Shown: positions 1-11,039, counted from the first letter of the stretch. The stretch: DNA of 64,000 nucleotides from Lepus europaeus (GCF_033115175.1 NC_084835.1:95167948-95231947), one strand, 5' to 3'. Notes: generated by a model from the sequence alone, not told the origin. A program made the numbers and translations.

Positions 1-123
1 AGTGAGTGAGCGACAGGATGCACAGGGTGCTTACAGGAGCCACTTTGGAGAAAGCACAGAGAATGCAAATGCCTTCAGGGGCCTGGCAGGCAGCACGGTG
101 ATAGGGAGTGAACTGTAAATTCA

Positions 124-425
124 GGGCTGGCTTTGTGGCACAGCTGGTTAAGCCACTACTTATGACCCTGGCATCCCCTAGGGTGCCTGTTCGAGTCCCT
201 GCTAATGCGCCTGGGAAAACAACACAAGACGGCCCAAGAACTCGGGCCCCCGCAACCCGGGTGGGAGACCCGGATGGAGTTTGGGTTCCCAGCTTCAGCC
301 TGGCCCAGCCCTGACCATTGCAGGTACTTGAGGGAGTGAACTAGCAGGTGGAAAATATCTCTCTCCTCCTCCTCCTCCCTCCATCACTCTGCCTTTCAAA
401 CAAACAAACAAATAAAACAAAACCG
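124..425 (+). repeat. CSINE, old copy
   Basis: The head GGGCTGGCTTTGTGGCACAG, the body with TGCTAATGCGCCTGGGAAAA and GTGGGAGACC, the CTCCTCC tract and the AAACAAACAAATAAA tail define a diverged lagomorph C-repeat in LOXHD1 intron 1, antisense to the gene. Confidence 0.9.
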
Positions 426-664
426 AAGTTGTAGGTATTCACAGAGGAAATATTCACAACACTCTCAGGAAACCAAAAACCTCCTCGGGCCAAAATTGGT
501 TCCCTGTCTGATCCAGGCCCTCTCTGATTGCCCCAGGCGAGAAGGCAGAGCCATTCAAAGCCCAGAGGAAGAGACTGGGGCAAGGTTCCAGGGCCGGGAT
601 GGCCAACTGCTCTCCTGTCTTCCCTAAAAAGCCCCAGGCCTCCGTTCACTGGCTGGGGTGCCCA

Positions 665-746
665 GCAGCCATTCAGCTGTCCCCTCAAGGCCTCTGATGG
701 GCTGCTGGGGGTTGGGCCTGTGTCGGGCAGGGGGCACAGGGGCTGG
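665..746 (+). repeat. Inverted duplication, arm 1
   Basis: These 82 bases recur in reverse complement at 2517-2598 with only two mismatches by eye. The arm lies inside LOXHD1 intron 1. It does not look like a CSINE, MIR or L1 segment. Confidence 0.9.
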
Positions 747-970
747 GTACATGATGAGGGCTCAGGTCCCTCCCTGGCTCCCTGCCCAACCCGGAGCACA
801 CCATGGTGAGCAGGCTGGAGCAGGTGGCTCCCAGGACATTCAGGGGGTGGAGAATGTGGAGCCCTGCACTTCTAGCACCTTCCATCCTGCCCAGACTCTG
901 TGCCGAAGGGCTGGTTGCCTGGCCTCTCCATGCCATGGGGACCTGAGCACATGCCCGCCCTGCTCACTCC

Positions 971-985
971 GGGGGGGGGGGGGGG
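971..985 (+). repeat. Homopolymer run of 15 G
   Basis: Fifteen consecutive G lie about 100 bases inside LOXHD1 intron 1 from the exon 1 donor. On the transcribed product this is a C run. Confidence 0.97.
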
Positions 986-1030
986 TCATCAGTGGGAAGG
1001 GGATGAGGTCATCAGTGGGAAGGGGATGAG
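985..1030 (+). repeat. 23-bp perfect tandem duplication
   Basis: The unit GTCATCAGTGGGAAGGGGAT plus GAG occurs twice back to back (985-1007 and 1008-1030), directly abutting the G run and 55 bases from the LOXHD1 donor. Confidence 0.97.
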
Positions 1031-1085
1031 GCCCCCAGGGAGGGCCCGGCCCTGGCAGCCCCCGCCCTCCCGGGCCCGGTCGCAC

Positions 1086-1215
1086 CCCTGGCCTTGTAGT
1101 AGTCATGTTCCAGCTCCTCGTCGTCGTCCTCCGAGGCGTAGTGCAGCAGCTCCTCCTCGTACAGCGCCAGAAAGTCGATGTCCTTCTTTCTCCTCTTCTT
1201 CTTCTGGGGCATCAT
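1086..1215 (-). CDS. LOXHD1: LOXHD1 first coding exon (partial gene)
   Basis: This exon encodes the first 43 residues of LOXHD1, a protein built of many PLAT (lipoxygenase homology) domains, expressed in inner-ear hair cells and linked to hearing loss in humans and mice. The reading starts at a double Met (ATGATG, first base 1215) and gives [20 protein letters not shown], then an acidic stretch ending in DYYKAR. This matches the N-terminus I recall for mammalian LOXHD1, which precedes the first PLAT domain. The exon ends at 1086, followed by GT at 1085-1084 (CAGG-G|GTGCG). That leaves phase 1, which fits the Val that follows Ala-Arg in the orthologue. The basic KKKRRKK run and the acidic SEDDDEELE run are clear. 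The remaining exons lie to the left, outside the window. The ortholog call is strong; the exact transcription start is not visible. Confidence 0.93.
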
Positions 1216-1450
1216 GGTGCCTGCGGCCCCAACCCACCCCTCGCGGGCGCCCCGTGCCCTGCTCCCCGCACCTCACTCCCTGGGCTGCACTTTGCGCTGT
1301 GTCACAGCCACTGGCCTCCCTGAGGTCCCGTCCCGGAGCACTGCTGCTCTCTTCCCCTCACCCTCACTGCCTCCCCTCCCGGCTCCCTGGCCCCGGCCCC
1401 TCCCTCCCCTCCGCCCCTCCTCGGGCTCCATCACTTATTCATGGGCACTG
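1216..1450 (-). promoter_or_regulatory. LOXHD1: LOXHD1 5' UTR and proximal promoter region (inferred)
   Basis: This is the sequence immediately upstream of the LOXHD1 start codon. It is C-rich on the plus strand with a few CpGs at 1220-1260 and 1325-1400. I see no TATA box at a convincing distance and no splice acceptor that would clearly make 1215 part of a second exon. A promoter here is inferred from gene order only; a more distant noncoding first exon is possible. Confidence 0.3.
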
Positions 1451-1892
1451 GGAGCAGGCTGTCCTGCCTCCTCCCCACCTCGCCCCACCACTCCCCTCTC
1501 CTGACCTGGACTCCGGGTGACGTGGAGCTGTCAGCATCCACTGCCCACCTGGGACCCCTCCAGGCACCCCCCCAGGGGTAGGTGGGGCCCCCTACCCAGG
1601 AGCACCCCTGTCTCCTGTCCCACAGCCCCTGAGGGCCCTGGGGGCAGCCCAGCACCCAGGACTCACGGGCCTCTATTTCCTTCCATTATTGATGAACTCT
1701 GATCGCCTTACCAGCAGGCAGGGTTCTCACTTCTCCCTAGTGCTAGGATGGCCCCCAGAGCATTGGGTGAGCGTGGCCAGGCTGGAGCCCTGGGCCCTCC
1801 AGACGGAGAGGGTTCCCCAGCTGTCGAAATGAGAAGCCTCAGTTTACCCACATTGCTCTCTGCACTTTCAGGTGAGATAGTGAAAACCCTTA

Positions 1893-1915
1893 GACACACA
1901 CACACACACACACAC
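1893..1915 (+). repeat. (CA)n microsatellite
   Basis: About eleven CA units lie in the LOXHD1 upstream flank. Confidence 0.95.
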
Positions 1916-2516
1916 CAGTCTTTCCCCCACTGAGAGACTGTGAAAGCCAGAGAGCCAGACCTGAGGCTCCTCCCTGCCCTCCCGCAAGCATCTGAGAGTC
2001 CCCCTTCCTCCCCTGTCTTGTTACAATTCCATTAAGATTTCTACAGCCCCAGCTGTAAGATTGCCACTTGAATCCTGACACAAGTCCCCTCCTCTGTCCT
2101 TATAGCCCGGGGCTCCCGTGCAGAGCCAGCCGACCCTACTCCCTCCTGGCTGAGTGCCTGAGCCCAGGCCTCTGTTCTGCCATCCAGAAATGGTGGATAA
2201 GGACCCACTAATGCCTAACATGCTCAGGAAGCAGAGGCCCCTGGGACACAGGTGCGGCCTGACGAATGCCCTAAATGCAGACCTGAAACCTTCCCTGAGG
2301 CCGTGGCTTAGGGACGTGGGCCTTTTGGCCAGTGGTCGGGTCTGGAGGGGTGGAGCCTCTTAGAAAAGAGGGCCCAGCTGAGCCGCCTTGGGCCTCCTGC
2401 CCCAGGAGGCGCCGGGAGAAAGCAGCCATCCGGGAGCCGGCCACAGGCCCACGCCAGGTCTGGCATCATCTCCAGCTGTTTCAGAAACCTACCCGCAGCT
2501 CGCGCTCAGGCGAGGG

Positions 2517-2598
2517 CCAGCCCCTGTGCCCCCTGCCCGACACAGGCCCAGCCCCCAGCAGCCCATCAGAGGCCTTGAGGGGACAGCTGAACGGCTGC
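2517..2598 (-). repeat. Inverted duplication, arm 2
   Basis: This is the reverse-complement partner of 665-746. The two arms face each other across about 1.8 kb that contains LOXHD1 exon 1 and its upstream flank. Confidence 0.9.
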
Positions 2599-2599
2599 C

Positions 2600-3540
2600 C
2601 GGGAGCACGGTCTCACCTCACCTGTGAGCTCTGTGAGAGCAGGGGCCCTGTCTCCCGTTCACTGTGACGTCCCCAACACCTGCAATATGGGGTGAGCTTC
2701 GGTCCGTACTTGCTCCATGAACAAACCGCAAGCAGACCTAAGGTGCAGCTGTGAAAACAAGACCCGGAAGGAAGACAGGGTGAGCAGGAGAGACGAGCGG
2801 GTGAATGTTCTAGAATGGATGCCAGTGGAGCACCTTCAGCCCGCAGAGGCCGACGTCTCGAGGGTCTCTGGGAGTGGCCTCACGGCGCAAACCTGACTCC
2901 CCTGTGTGGCTACAGGGGTGGAGGCTGGGAAAAGACAGCTTCCCTCCCAGTCCCCAGAGGAGGCTGAGACCCCACGTGCCGCCTGGGAACACTCAGGTGA
3001 GGACCGGTGGCACCACCTGCCAGCGTGTAGCAGGGGCCCCGCCAGCAGCCCTCATGGTGTGGCTCTGGGGGGCAGGTCCAAGCCGACCAACCGTGCTGAG
3101 AAGACCCTAACGGGCCACCCAGCCAGCTCCAGGCTCTGCAGCAACACCCAGATCAGCAGAGGGGGCTCAGCCCCCAGACCCCGGGGGCCCTGGAGGCCAG
3201 GCCTGCGCCTGGTGCCAGCCCGAGGCAGAACTCGGAAGGGAGGGGAGCTGCTGGCCACAGCACAAGCCTTTCCCCCGGCTCCTCCCAACTCGCTGCCCTG
3301 GCCAGGTCTCCCTGCCCGTAGCTCAGCTCACCAAGTGCACCCTGGGAGCCCTGCCCTTACCTCGCCTGCTCTGTCAGGGTTCTTCTTGGTCGAGGTCTGG
3401 CCCTGGATCAGACTCTCCCAACAGGAATGTGGCAATCTACGTGGTCAACAACCCCTCCTGCCCCCAGGAGATTTTATTTGTACTAACATTTGGTGACCGT
3501 GGGGCCTGCCTAGCCCATCCAGGTGCACTCACTCACCTGG
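2600..3540. other. Intergenic, unassigned
   Basis: This is moderately GC-rich sequence with no exon, no recognisable repeat and no RNA gene that I could support. Confidence 0.5.
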
Positions 3541-3554
3541 ACCAACGGGAGAGC

Positions 3555-3612
3555 GGCCCCCAGCTGCACGTTGGAATCATCTGGGGAGTTTTAAATGCAG
3601 GTGTCTGGTCTT
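3555..3612 (+). mobile_element. MER20-like fragment
   Basis: The stretch reading GTTGGAATCATCTGGGGAGT followed by TTTAAATGCAGGTGTCTGG resembles the 5' part of the hAT-Charlie fossil MER20. It is short, so the family call is tentative. Confidence 0.45.
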
Positions 3613-3997
3613 TCCCGCCAGAGATTCGGGCGTGCAGCCTGGGAGTTCTCTAAAGTCCAAGGTGACCGGAACCTGTGGCCGCGCGGATGCTGACTGCCTC
3701 CCATCTTGGGTAGGGGACCGCAGCTTCCCAGGCCTCTCCTGCCCTCCGCACTTCGCTCCAGAGGAGCCACGGCAGGGCGATTCCGGTGGGAGAAGGTGGC
3801 TGATCACAAGACACGGTGGGGAGCATCTGCGCAGCAGACAGCTCGCACCTTCCTGGCCAGCTTAGTTCCCGCCCTGCTCTGCGGAACAAAGTCACCCAGG
3901 AAAGACCAAACTCCCCTCTGCCCGATTCTGCGGAGCGACGCCCCTGGCGTCAGCTCCGAGGTTGCGCGCGGACTGAAGTTTAACGGTGAGTGACGTG

Positions 3998-4010
3998 CGC
4001 CCTCTGCTGG
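3998..4010 (-). promoter_or_regulatory. Candidate CTCF-binding motif
   Basis: CGCCCTCTGCTGG on the plus strand is the reverse complement of the CTCF core consensus CCASYAGRKGGCR and fits all 13 positions. It sits in a small CpG-rich patch (3900-4000). Occupancy is not shown by sequence. Confidence 0.45.
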
Positions 4011-4205
4011 TGCCATGTGGTTTGACCCCTGGTAATTCTACATGCGTTCCTCAGGAGGGGCCTTAAACATTACCAGGACGTTACCTAGGAAAAATCATTT
4101 TGCATGAAGATCTGTTCAGAGAAAACCATAAAGGGTTCACTTAAGTAAATTAATAAATGAATAAGTCAAAGTATTTACTGCGATTTTTTTTTTCAAAAAC
4201 TACAC

Positions 4206-4537
4206 TTTTTTTTTTTTTTTTTGACAGGCAAAGTGGACAGTGAGAGAGAGAGACAGAGAGAAAGGTCTTCCTTTGCCGTTGGTTCACCCTCCAATGGCCG
4301 CTGCGGCCGGCGCATCTCGCTGATCCGATGGCAGGAGCCAGGTGCTTCTCCTGGTCTCCCATGGGGTGCAGGACCCAAGAACTTGGGCCATCCTCCACTG
4401 CACTCCCTGGCCACAGCAGAGAGCTGGCCTGGAAGAGGGGCAACTGGGACAGAATCCGGTGCCCCAACCGGGACTAGAACCCGGTGTGCCAGCACCGCAA
4501 GGCGGAGGATTAGCCCAGTGAGCTGCGGCGCCGGCCC
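4206..4537 (-). repeat. CSINE, young subfamily, with target-site duplication
   Basis: The element begins on the plus strand with a T run and GACAGGCAAAGTGGACAG and ends in the reversed GCCGGCGC head. It is flanked by AAAAACTACAC (4195-4205) and AAAAACTAAAC (4538-4548), an 11-bp duplication with one difference. Confidence 0.95.
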
Positions 4538-4589
4538 AAAAACTAAACATGTTTTTAGAGAAGCCCATAGCATTAGGATTCAGTACAAA

Positions 4590-5130
4590 AGCAGAGTCCA
4601 GAACCATAGCAAGTGTTGACAGGGACATGGAGGGACTGGAGGCTTCATGCTGCTGGTGGGAGTGTGAAGTGGTACGGCCAGTTGGAAGCAGTAGACCCTC
4701 ATAAAGCTAAGCAAATACCACCCCCCCATGCACACACACCTAGAAACTCCACCCAAACTCACCGAGAAAAGAGAGTGGACGGTCGCCCAAGATCTGCAGG
4801 CGAGGGTTCACAGCCAAGATGTCCATCCACTGCCAGTGGACAAGCAAATGGAGGCGCACCTGCCCAGTGGAACACTTCCCGGGACAAAGGAAGGAAGGAG
4901 GGGTACGCACACCCCCACCTGCGTGAGTCTCCCCGAAGAATCGTGCTAAGGGAAAGAACACAGAAAGAAAACCCACATACTCTGTGACGATGCTTCTGGA
5001 ACATTCTTGAAAAGGTAAAACTAGAATGGTAAGAGGTAAAGCATACAGCGGTTGCCAGAGGCGGGCCTGGGGGCAGGGGTAGACAATGGGCTCCTCCTGT
5101 CTCTGGCCTGCCGCCTTTCCAGCCTCACGT
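4590..5130 (+). mobile_element. Old L1 3' end fragment
   Basis: The order of phrases matches the 3' end of mammalian L1M elements: GCTGGTGGGAGTGTGAAGTG, then ATGTCCATCCACTG, GTGCTAAGGGAAAGAA and GGTTGCCAGAGGCGGGCCTG. There is no intact ORF. Confidence 0.75.
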
Positions 5131-5149
5131 GACTGCCCACGTGGGCCCA

Positions 5150-5765
5150 GCCCAGGGTGCAGCCTCACCACTGACTGGACACCCACCGCAGGTCCATGGA
5201 GTAGGGATCCTGCAGGGGGCTGCCTGGGAAATGGTCCCCAGGGCGTGCTTTGCAGGCCACCTGCCAGCCCCGGGCAGGGCCAGGGTCTGGATTGGAGGAG
5301 AGGTGGGAGGGGGCCTCAGCGGCAGTCAGGCACACACACACACACACATCCAGGCTTAGCATGAGGCCCTGCCCTGCCCAGTGTAGTTAGCGGTCCCAAA
5401 TGATTGTGCTGCCACTGCCACTGGATTCTCCCCGGTCTGTTGTGTACCAGTGAGAACATGGAGGCCAGGCAGGGCGCTGGCTGGGCCCCGACCCTCTGAT
5501 GACAGGGAAAGGTCCATTTGTTCCATTTGTTCCGCTGGCCACTTGAGGCCCAGACAGGTGCAAACCACGCTCAGCGCCTGTCTCCTCCTCCTCCAGACAT
5601 GTTGTCCTGTGGCTGCACGGCTTGGCTCACATCCCTCCCGGTTCCAAATCCTTCACTCATGCGCCCAGGCCACCACATCTCACCAGCCAGGATTCTGGAT
5701 GGCAGGCAACAGAAAGCAAGACTACTTTAAGTAAGAAAAAGCGGATCCATGTAAAAGTCAGCAAA
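5150..5765. other. Intergenic, mostly unassigned
   Basis: The stretch contains a short (CA)n at 5331-5348. I see no gene. Confidence 0.5.
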
Positions 5766-5768
5766 GGT

Positions 5769-6113
5769 GGCCAGCGCCGTGGCTTAACAGGCTAATCCTC
5801 CACCTTGTGGCGCCGGCACACCGGGTTCTAGTCCTGGTTGGGGCGCCGGATTCTATCCCGGTTGCCCCTCTTCCAGGCCAGCTCTCTGCTATGGCCAGGG
5901 AAGGCAGTGGAGGATGGCCCAAGTCCTTGGGCCCTGCACCCGCATGGAAGACCAGGAGAAGCACCTGGCTCCTGGCTTCAGATCAGCGAGGTGCGCCGGC
6001 CGCAGTGGCCATTGGAGGGTGAACCAACGGCAAAAAGGAAGACCTTTCTCTCTGTCTCTCTCTCTCTCACTATCCACTCTGCCTGTCAAAAAAAAAAAAA
6101 AAGAAAAAGAAAA
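5769..6113 (+). repeat. CSINE, young subfamily
   Basis: It has a complete head-to-tail structure ending in poly(A). AAAAGTCAGCAAAGG-like and AAAAAGTCAGTGAAGG-like sequences on the two sides suggest a target-site duplication. Confidence 0.95.
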
Positions 6114-6114
6114 A

Positions 6115-7590
6115 GTCAGTGAAGGAGATCCAAGGGCCCAGGACCCACACACGCTCAGAGGCTGCACCCTGAGGACACGGTCTGGGAAAGGGAGTAGACT
6201 CCACTGCCACCCGCCGTCCCCCCCCGCCCCGGGCCAGGGCATGCAGGCGGCACCTCCACGCTCCAGCGCCGGCTGCTACTGCACAGGCACAGCTGCTCCC
6301 TGGCCCTCTGCTGCCTTCTGCCTGCTCAGTCTGGCTGGCACTTGGGCCCCTGAGGGGCTGAGCCTAGGTCAGTGCACACCCCGGCTGCAAAGGAGGCTGG
6401 GAAAAGGAGTCACTGCGGATTCTATTTCAGGACCTCTGCTCTTCAACTCCAGAAGACGATTCGAATGCTGGGTGGCCAGCTCCTCCTGGGAAAACTCCCC
6501 CCGTGCAGGTGTTAGACAGGCCTAGTGCTGTCCCTCCACAGCCTCTGTTCACTCTGACATTGGACCCGCTTTGTGCATTTCTGTATCAGCCGCGCACGGA
6601 GATCCTGGGGCATAAGCGACGCTTCTCGCGTGTCTCAGGCTGGGCTGGGTGACGCATCTGTGCAGGGCTCAGCCGGCGGCTGGGCATCAGGCTACAGGGC
6701 CGGCTGACCTTTGCTGGGGCCGCTCTGCTCTGCATGGATCAGTTATGGGCCAGGCTGAAGGAGCAGCAGCTGCCCAGGGAAAGTGTCCCCTCGTGGCCGT
6801 GGCCGTGGCCGAAACAAGGGGCAAGAAACCTCGCCCCTCGCCCCTTGACTTGCTCCACTTCTGCTAACATTTTTGGCCAAACAAAGCAGCAGCCGCAGCC
6901 GCAGCCAAGCCCGGCGTCCAGAACCAGGAAAGTGCTCCCTGCTTTTGCAGGAGGCTCTGTAGAGCGACCTGAAAAAGGTGTCTTCTCTCGGCAGACGGCA
7001 GTTCCTCCCCAGGAAGCCCTGTGTGCCCCGGGGCCTAGCAGGGGCTGCGGTTCTCAGCCAGCGGTAAGTGGCCACGTGGGCAGCTTGTCTGAACGTGGGG
7101 CCGTGCCTCTCTGGCTGCACCTGTGGCTCCTGCTCACCCTGTGTCCCTGAACCCGCTGCTCTGCTCTCTGGGAATGCGCCATTCCTACTCTGGGAGCCAA
7201 GGCTATGCAGTTACGAAGTTGAGGGTTTTCCTGTTTTCACAGACATGTTTATTCCCACAGGCACCAGGGGGCAGACCCTGGCGCCGTCTCCGCCCACCTA
7301 GAGTACAGGAAGAGCAGGCCCCAGCCACCACTACCCCTCCACCTCACCCTGCTCAGAGCAGCCAGAGGGATTCCAGTCAAAACTGGGTTCAATGCCACCT
7401 TATAGTCCCAATGGCCTCATGCCCGTAGGACAAAATCCTACCTCTTTGCTGCAGGCCTGCAGACTCTCTTGTCTACGTCTCCCTCCCCCCTCACTCCCCA
7501 CTCACCAACCACTCTGGCTCCATCCGTCCCATTTCCTCCGGGCCCACACCTCTTCCTAAGTGGCCTAAATTTCCCCATCAAAAATACACC
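6115..7590. other. Intergenic, unassigned
   Basis: This is GC-rich unique-looking sequence carrying the CTCF-like motif at 7261. Open frames on both strands are short or low-complexity, and none resembles a known protein. Confidence 0.5.
7261..7273 (+). promoter_or_regulatory. Candidate CTCF-binding motif
   Basis: GCACCAGGGGGCA fits 12 of 13 positions of the CTCF core on the plus strand. Its orientation is opposite to the motif near 4.0 kb. Confidence 0.4.
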
Positions 7591-7595
7591 CAGCT

Positions 7596-7817
7596 GGGGC
7601 TGGCGTAGTGGCAGAGTTCAGTAGCATCTCATACAGGCACCAGTTAGAGTCCCGGCTGCTCCACTTCTGATCCAGCTCCCTGCTAATGCACCTGGGAAAG
7701 CAGTGGAAGACAGCCCAAGTGTTTGGGCCCCTGCCACCCACGTGGGAGACCTGGATGACGCTCCTGGCCCAGTCCCCATCATTATGGCCATTTGGAGAAT
7801 GAACCAGGGGATGGAGG

Positions 7818-7852
<35 letters not shown>

Positions 7853-7880
7853 ATTCTTTCAAATAAATAAATCTTTTGAA
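7596..7880 (+). repeat. CSINE, older subfamily
   Basis: It has the head GGGGCTGGCGTAGTGGCAGA, a CT tract at 7820-7850 and the tail AAATAAATAAATCTTTTGAA. Confidence 0.95.
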
Positions 7881-7884
7881 AAAC

Positions 7885-9115
7885 ACCCATACCCCAAGCC
7901 CCTAACCATCCCAATGGGCACACACGTAGACCACGTGTTTGAGACAGACCCTCCCCCCCCCGTGGGCGGCTACCTTGGTCCTCACTTCCCAAGTGTCTCA
8001 CGGGTACGTCGCCCCCTACAGGCTGCCCTGCGACTCTCTCCCACCTCCCTGCATTCCTGCCACAATCACTCTTCCAGAAAACCCACACAAACACTCTCTT
8101 CCCTCGTTGCCCACCCCCTGGAAAACAAATTCCCAATCGCTGAGCCCTGTTCAGGTCCTACCCTGCCCCCGTCTCCGTCCCCAGCATCCTCCCCCACCCC
8201 GTCTGACCCCACTCCCAAAACTCTTCCATTCTGTTGTTCCTTGTCTCTGCCTCGCAAGTTCCAACGTGCAGCCCAGGACCTGGTCACCAGTCACTGCTGT
8301 GAAACCTTCCGCAGGTCCCCAGGGCCCCTGCCACTCGCTCGTTCCTGGATTCCCACGCTCCGCTCTGGCTGTGCCGACTCTGTGTAAGCTCTGTTATTGT
8401 TGCTCGGTGGGCACGATCCTCCCCTGCTCACCAGATGAAATCTGGGTCACACCTGTGACTCCCTGGTCCCTGCATGGCGATGTAAAAGTGTAGCAGACAC
8501 TGTGCGTGGAGAACTCACCACTGGGTCATTGCACTGCACAGCCTACTGTAGGGGCCCGGACTGCTGCCGTGGGGAAGGGGTGGCCGCTCCCACCCACCAG
8601 AGGACGCCAGGTGCTCCTGTGGGCCCCCCAGACGAGCCACGCTAACTCCTCAGAGGGGGACACCTGTGGGCTTCCTCCATCCAGGCTCCCGGACATGAGC
8701 TGGGCCTCCCTGCTGGACCTGCAGCTCCACATCCTGCCTCAGCCCCTGCCCCAGCTGCTCACCCCTGAGTCACTCCCGCCAAGGTCACCCCCACCCTGGC
8801 AGGTCACCCTCTTCAGCAAAATCCCTTTGAAAGTGACCCCTCCTGGACCCTTCCACCACCCCCCCAACCAGGACTCACCCCCTTTGACCTCTGTCCCCGG
8901 CTCTGCTGCCTGGGCTGTGTGGTGCCCCTCAGGCAACAGTGGGGCCCTGGGCTCTGGGACTCCACTGCAGGGGATCCCAAGGCCCCCAGGGAATCCCTCT
9001 CACTAGGTCTGAAGTCAGGAGGTGCACTGAAGCCCACCCCTCCTCCTTGGGGGGGGACTCCTAGCACAGTTCTCCCTGTGGAGTGCTTTTTTGGAAAAAA
9101 AAAAATCAAGTATGT
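7885..9115. other. Intergenic, unassigned
   Basis: This is C-rich sequence on the plus strand with no recognisable exon or repeat. Long frames here reflect base composition. Confidence 0.5.
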
Positions 9116-9117
9116 TT

Positions 9118-9420
9118 GGGGCAGGCATTTGGCACAGCAGTTAGGTTTCTGCTCGAGATACCTGGAGCCCGTATCACCTGGCTGGAGTCCTGGCTCCTCT
9201 GTGTCCCTGCTAATGCACGCCCTGGGATGTAGCAGGTGATGGCCCCTCACATGGGAGACCCACATGGAGTTCCCACCTTCTGGCTTTGGCCTGGGCTAGC
9301 CCTGGCTGTTGTGGGCATTTGGGGAATGAACCAGTGGCTGGAAGATTCTCTCTCTCTCATCCCTGTGTCTGCCTCTGTGTGTGTTATCTGCTTTTCAAAT
9401 GAAATGAAAATATTTTTTAC
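9118..9420 (+). repeat. CSINE, old copy
   Basis: It has the GGGGCAGGCATTTGGCACAG head, the GGGAATGAACCAGTGG block, a CT tract and an A/T-rich tail. Confidence 0.9.
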
Positions 9421-9424
9421 AAAA

Positions 9425-10555
9425 ATCAATAATCCTATCCATTCTCCGTTATCCCTTTTATATTGCTGATGTATGAGAAGGACCCAAAGACAGGGCAACT
9501 GGTGTTCAACTGATTTGCCTGCGACTTTTGTACCTGGTCTAGGGCCTCACTTTGGGAAGCAAGGTCCATGGAAGCATGGTGCCTTGGTTAAGACTTCCAA
9601 ACCCCTGTCCTGTTGCACCTGCTGATCCTCCTGCGGCAGGCAGTGCGGTCTCAGGCACCTGTGCCTCGGATAGGGAAATGCTGTCCTTGACACGCCCGTG
9701 CCTCCCTCCTGCCCCCCACCCCCCAGCACAGATCTGTTGATTTCATCTGCTTGTTCCAGTGATCTCCTGGAAGCCCTCAGCTCTCAGCTCTGGCTCCTTC
9801 CCTCGATCCTCCCACCGCCCTTCGCCCCAGTCCTCGTCGCCAGCAGCAGCCTGCTTCCTGGTCTCCCTGCTGGCTCTGGGCCCCTGCAGGTCCACCATCC
9901 ACTCTGCAGCCAGGGGGAGCCTTTCCACAGCCAATCCCACTGTGTTCTCTGGCTCCCGAAGTCAAGGGACTTCTAGAATCAAGGTGGACACGGTTAGCGC
10001 AGCCTTCCTCCTGCCCCTCCGCGCCCTGCCTCCGTGCAGCCCCCCAGCTGTATCTCCCTCCATGTCCTCTTGTCCCTGGCAAGAGCCACACTGGCCTTCC
10101 TCAGGGTCCCCGGCCCTCTGTAGGAACCCCACCACCACCACACCACCTACTTACTCTTGCTGGCCACAGGAGGAGCTCTCCATGGTGCTCAGCCTCCAGC
10201 CACAGCTGCCTGGCTGAGCCTCCCAGGGTGCTCGTATGCCAGTTTTTAAGGGAACATTCTGTGAGAGTTTTCAATCACTTCTGCTTCTCCGGTCGGCCTC
10301 CGGGCTACATGAATGCAGCCATTACACCTGCATTTGCTCTCCCTCCCATTCCCGCAGGCTCACAAAATACTCAGCGAATGAACAGAGTACAAACTGTGTG
10401 CACTTGAGAAATCTTTATTGAATAAATAAGCCCTATGGTCCTCTCTCCACGTGTGCCCTGCACACTGTCAGCTCAGCATACCACTCCACCTGGTCGTCAT
10501 CTGGGCTCTGAGTCCTTTCTGTGGGCCCTCTACTCCCCTGGTTAGACGGCCACTC
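9425..10555. other. Intergenic, unassigned
   Basis: No gene was seen. A minus-strand AATAAA and a plus-strand AATAAATAAG overlap near 10412-10430, close to an A/T-rich patch of unknown origin. Confidence 0.45.
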
Positions 10556-10559
10556 CTGC

Positions 10560-10586
10560 CACACACACACACACATACACACACAC
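10560..10586 (+). repeat. (CA)n microsatellite
   Basis: A run of ACACAC interrupted once by ATAC. Confidence 0.95.
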
Positions 10587-10712
10587 AGGGCCTCCTGATC
10601 CTCACGTTCCCCCAACACTGCACAAAGATATGCCCAGGGGGCCTGGGCTCCTTCTAACACCTGGCACCCATCCCCACGTTGGGCTGAGCTGCTGTCAGCC
10701 CAGTGCAGCTCA

Positions 10713-10946
10713 ATACACACACTCTCTCATCCATGCTCACACACACACATATATACACATATTCTCATCCATGCACTCACACACAGATACACATTGTGTC
10801 ATACATGGACTCACAGATACACACACACACACATGCACTCACACACACATATACACTGTCCCCTACATACACTCACACACACACGCACTCACACACACAT
10901 ATACACTGTCCCCTACATACACTCACACAGATACACACACTCAAAG
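10713..10946 (+). repeat. Compound CA-rich tandem repeat
   Basis: This is a CA-dominated array. Inside it, a unit of about 50 bases (CACTCACACACACATATACA, then CTGTCCCCTACATA and more CA) occurs twice in tandem between about 10835 and 10935. Confidence 0.9.
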
Positions 10947-11039
10947 CCAAGGAATCTTTGCCAGACGAACCATTTGATAGGTTTTATTGGGTAGAAACCG
11001 AAGGCCTTTCAGACCCAGTGACAGATACAAAGTGCCCTG

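Larger units (their letters stand above)
1..1085 (-). other. LOXHD1: LOXHD1 intron 1, 5' part
   Basis: This is the start of LOXHD1 intron 1, from the donor at 1085 to the window edge. It contains a CSINE (124-425), arm 1 of the inverted duplication (665-746), a run of 15 G (971-985) and a 23-bp tandem duplication (985-1030). No second exon was seen. Confidence 0.8.

Noticed and set aside
1012..1085. Continuation of the LOXHD1 frame past the donor
   Set aside because: The open frame runs on into the intron by chance; the GT donor at 1085-1084 in the right phase and loss of orthologue match set the exon end at 1086.
4206..4537. tRNA gene from tRNA-like SINE head
   Set aside because: CSINE heads derive from tRNA, but the internal promoter boxes belong to a retroposon, not a functional tRNA; no separate tRNA gene was found.
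7820..7852. CT tracts as regulatory GAGA-type sites
   Set aside because: They are the normal CT-rich segment of CSINE copies.
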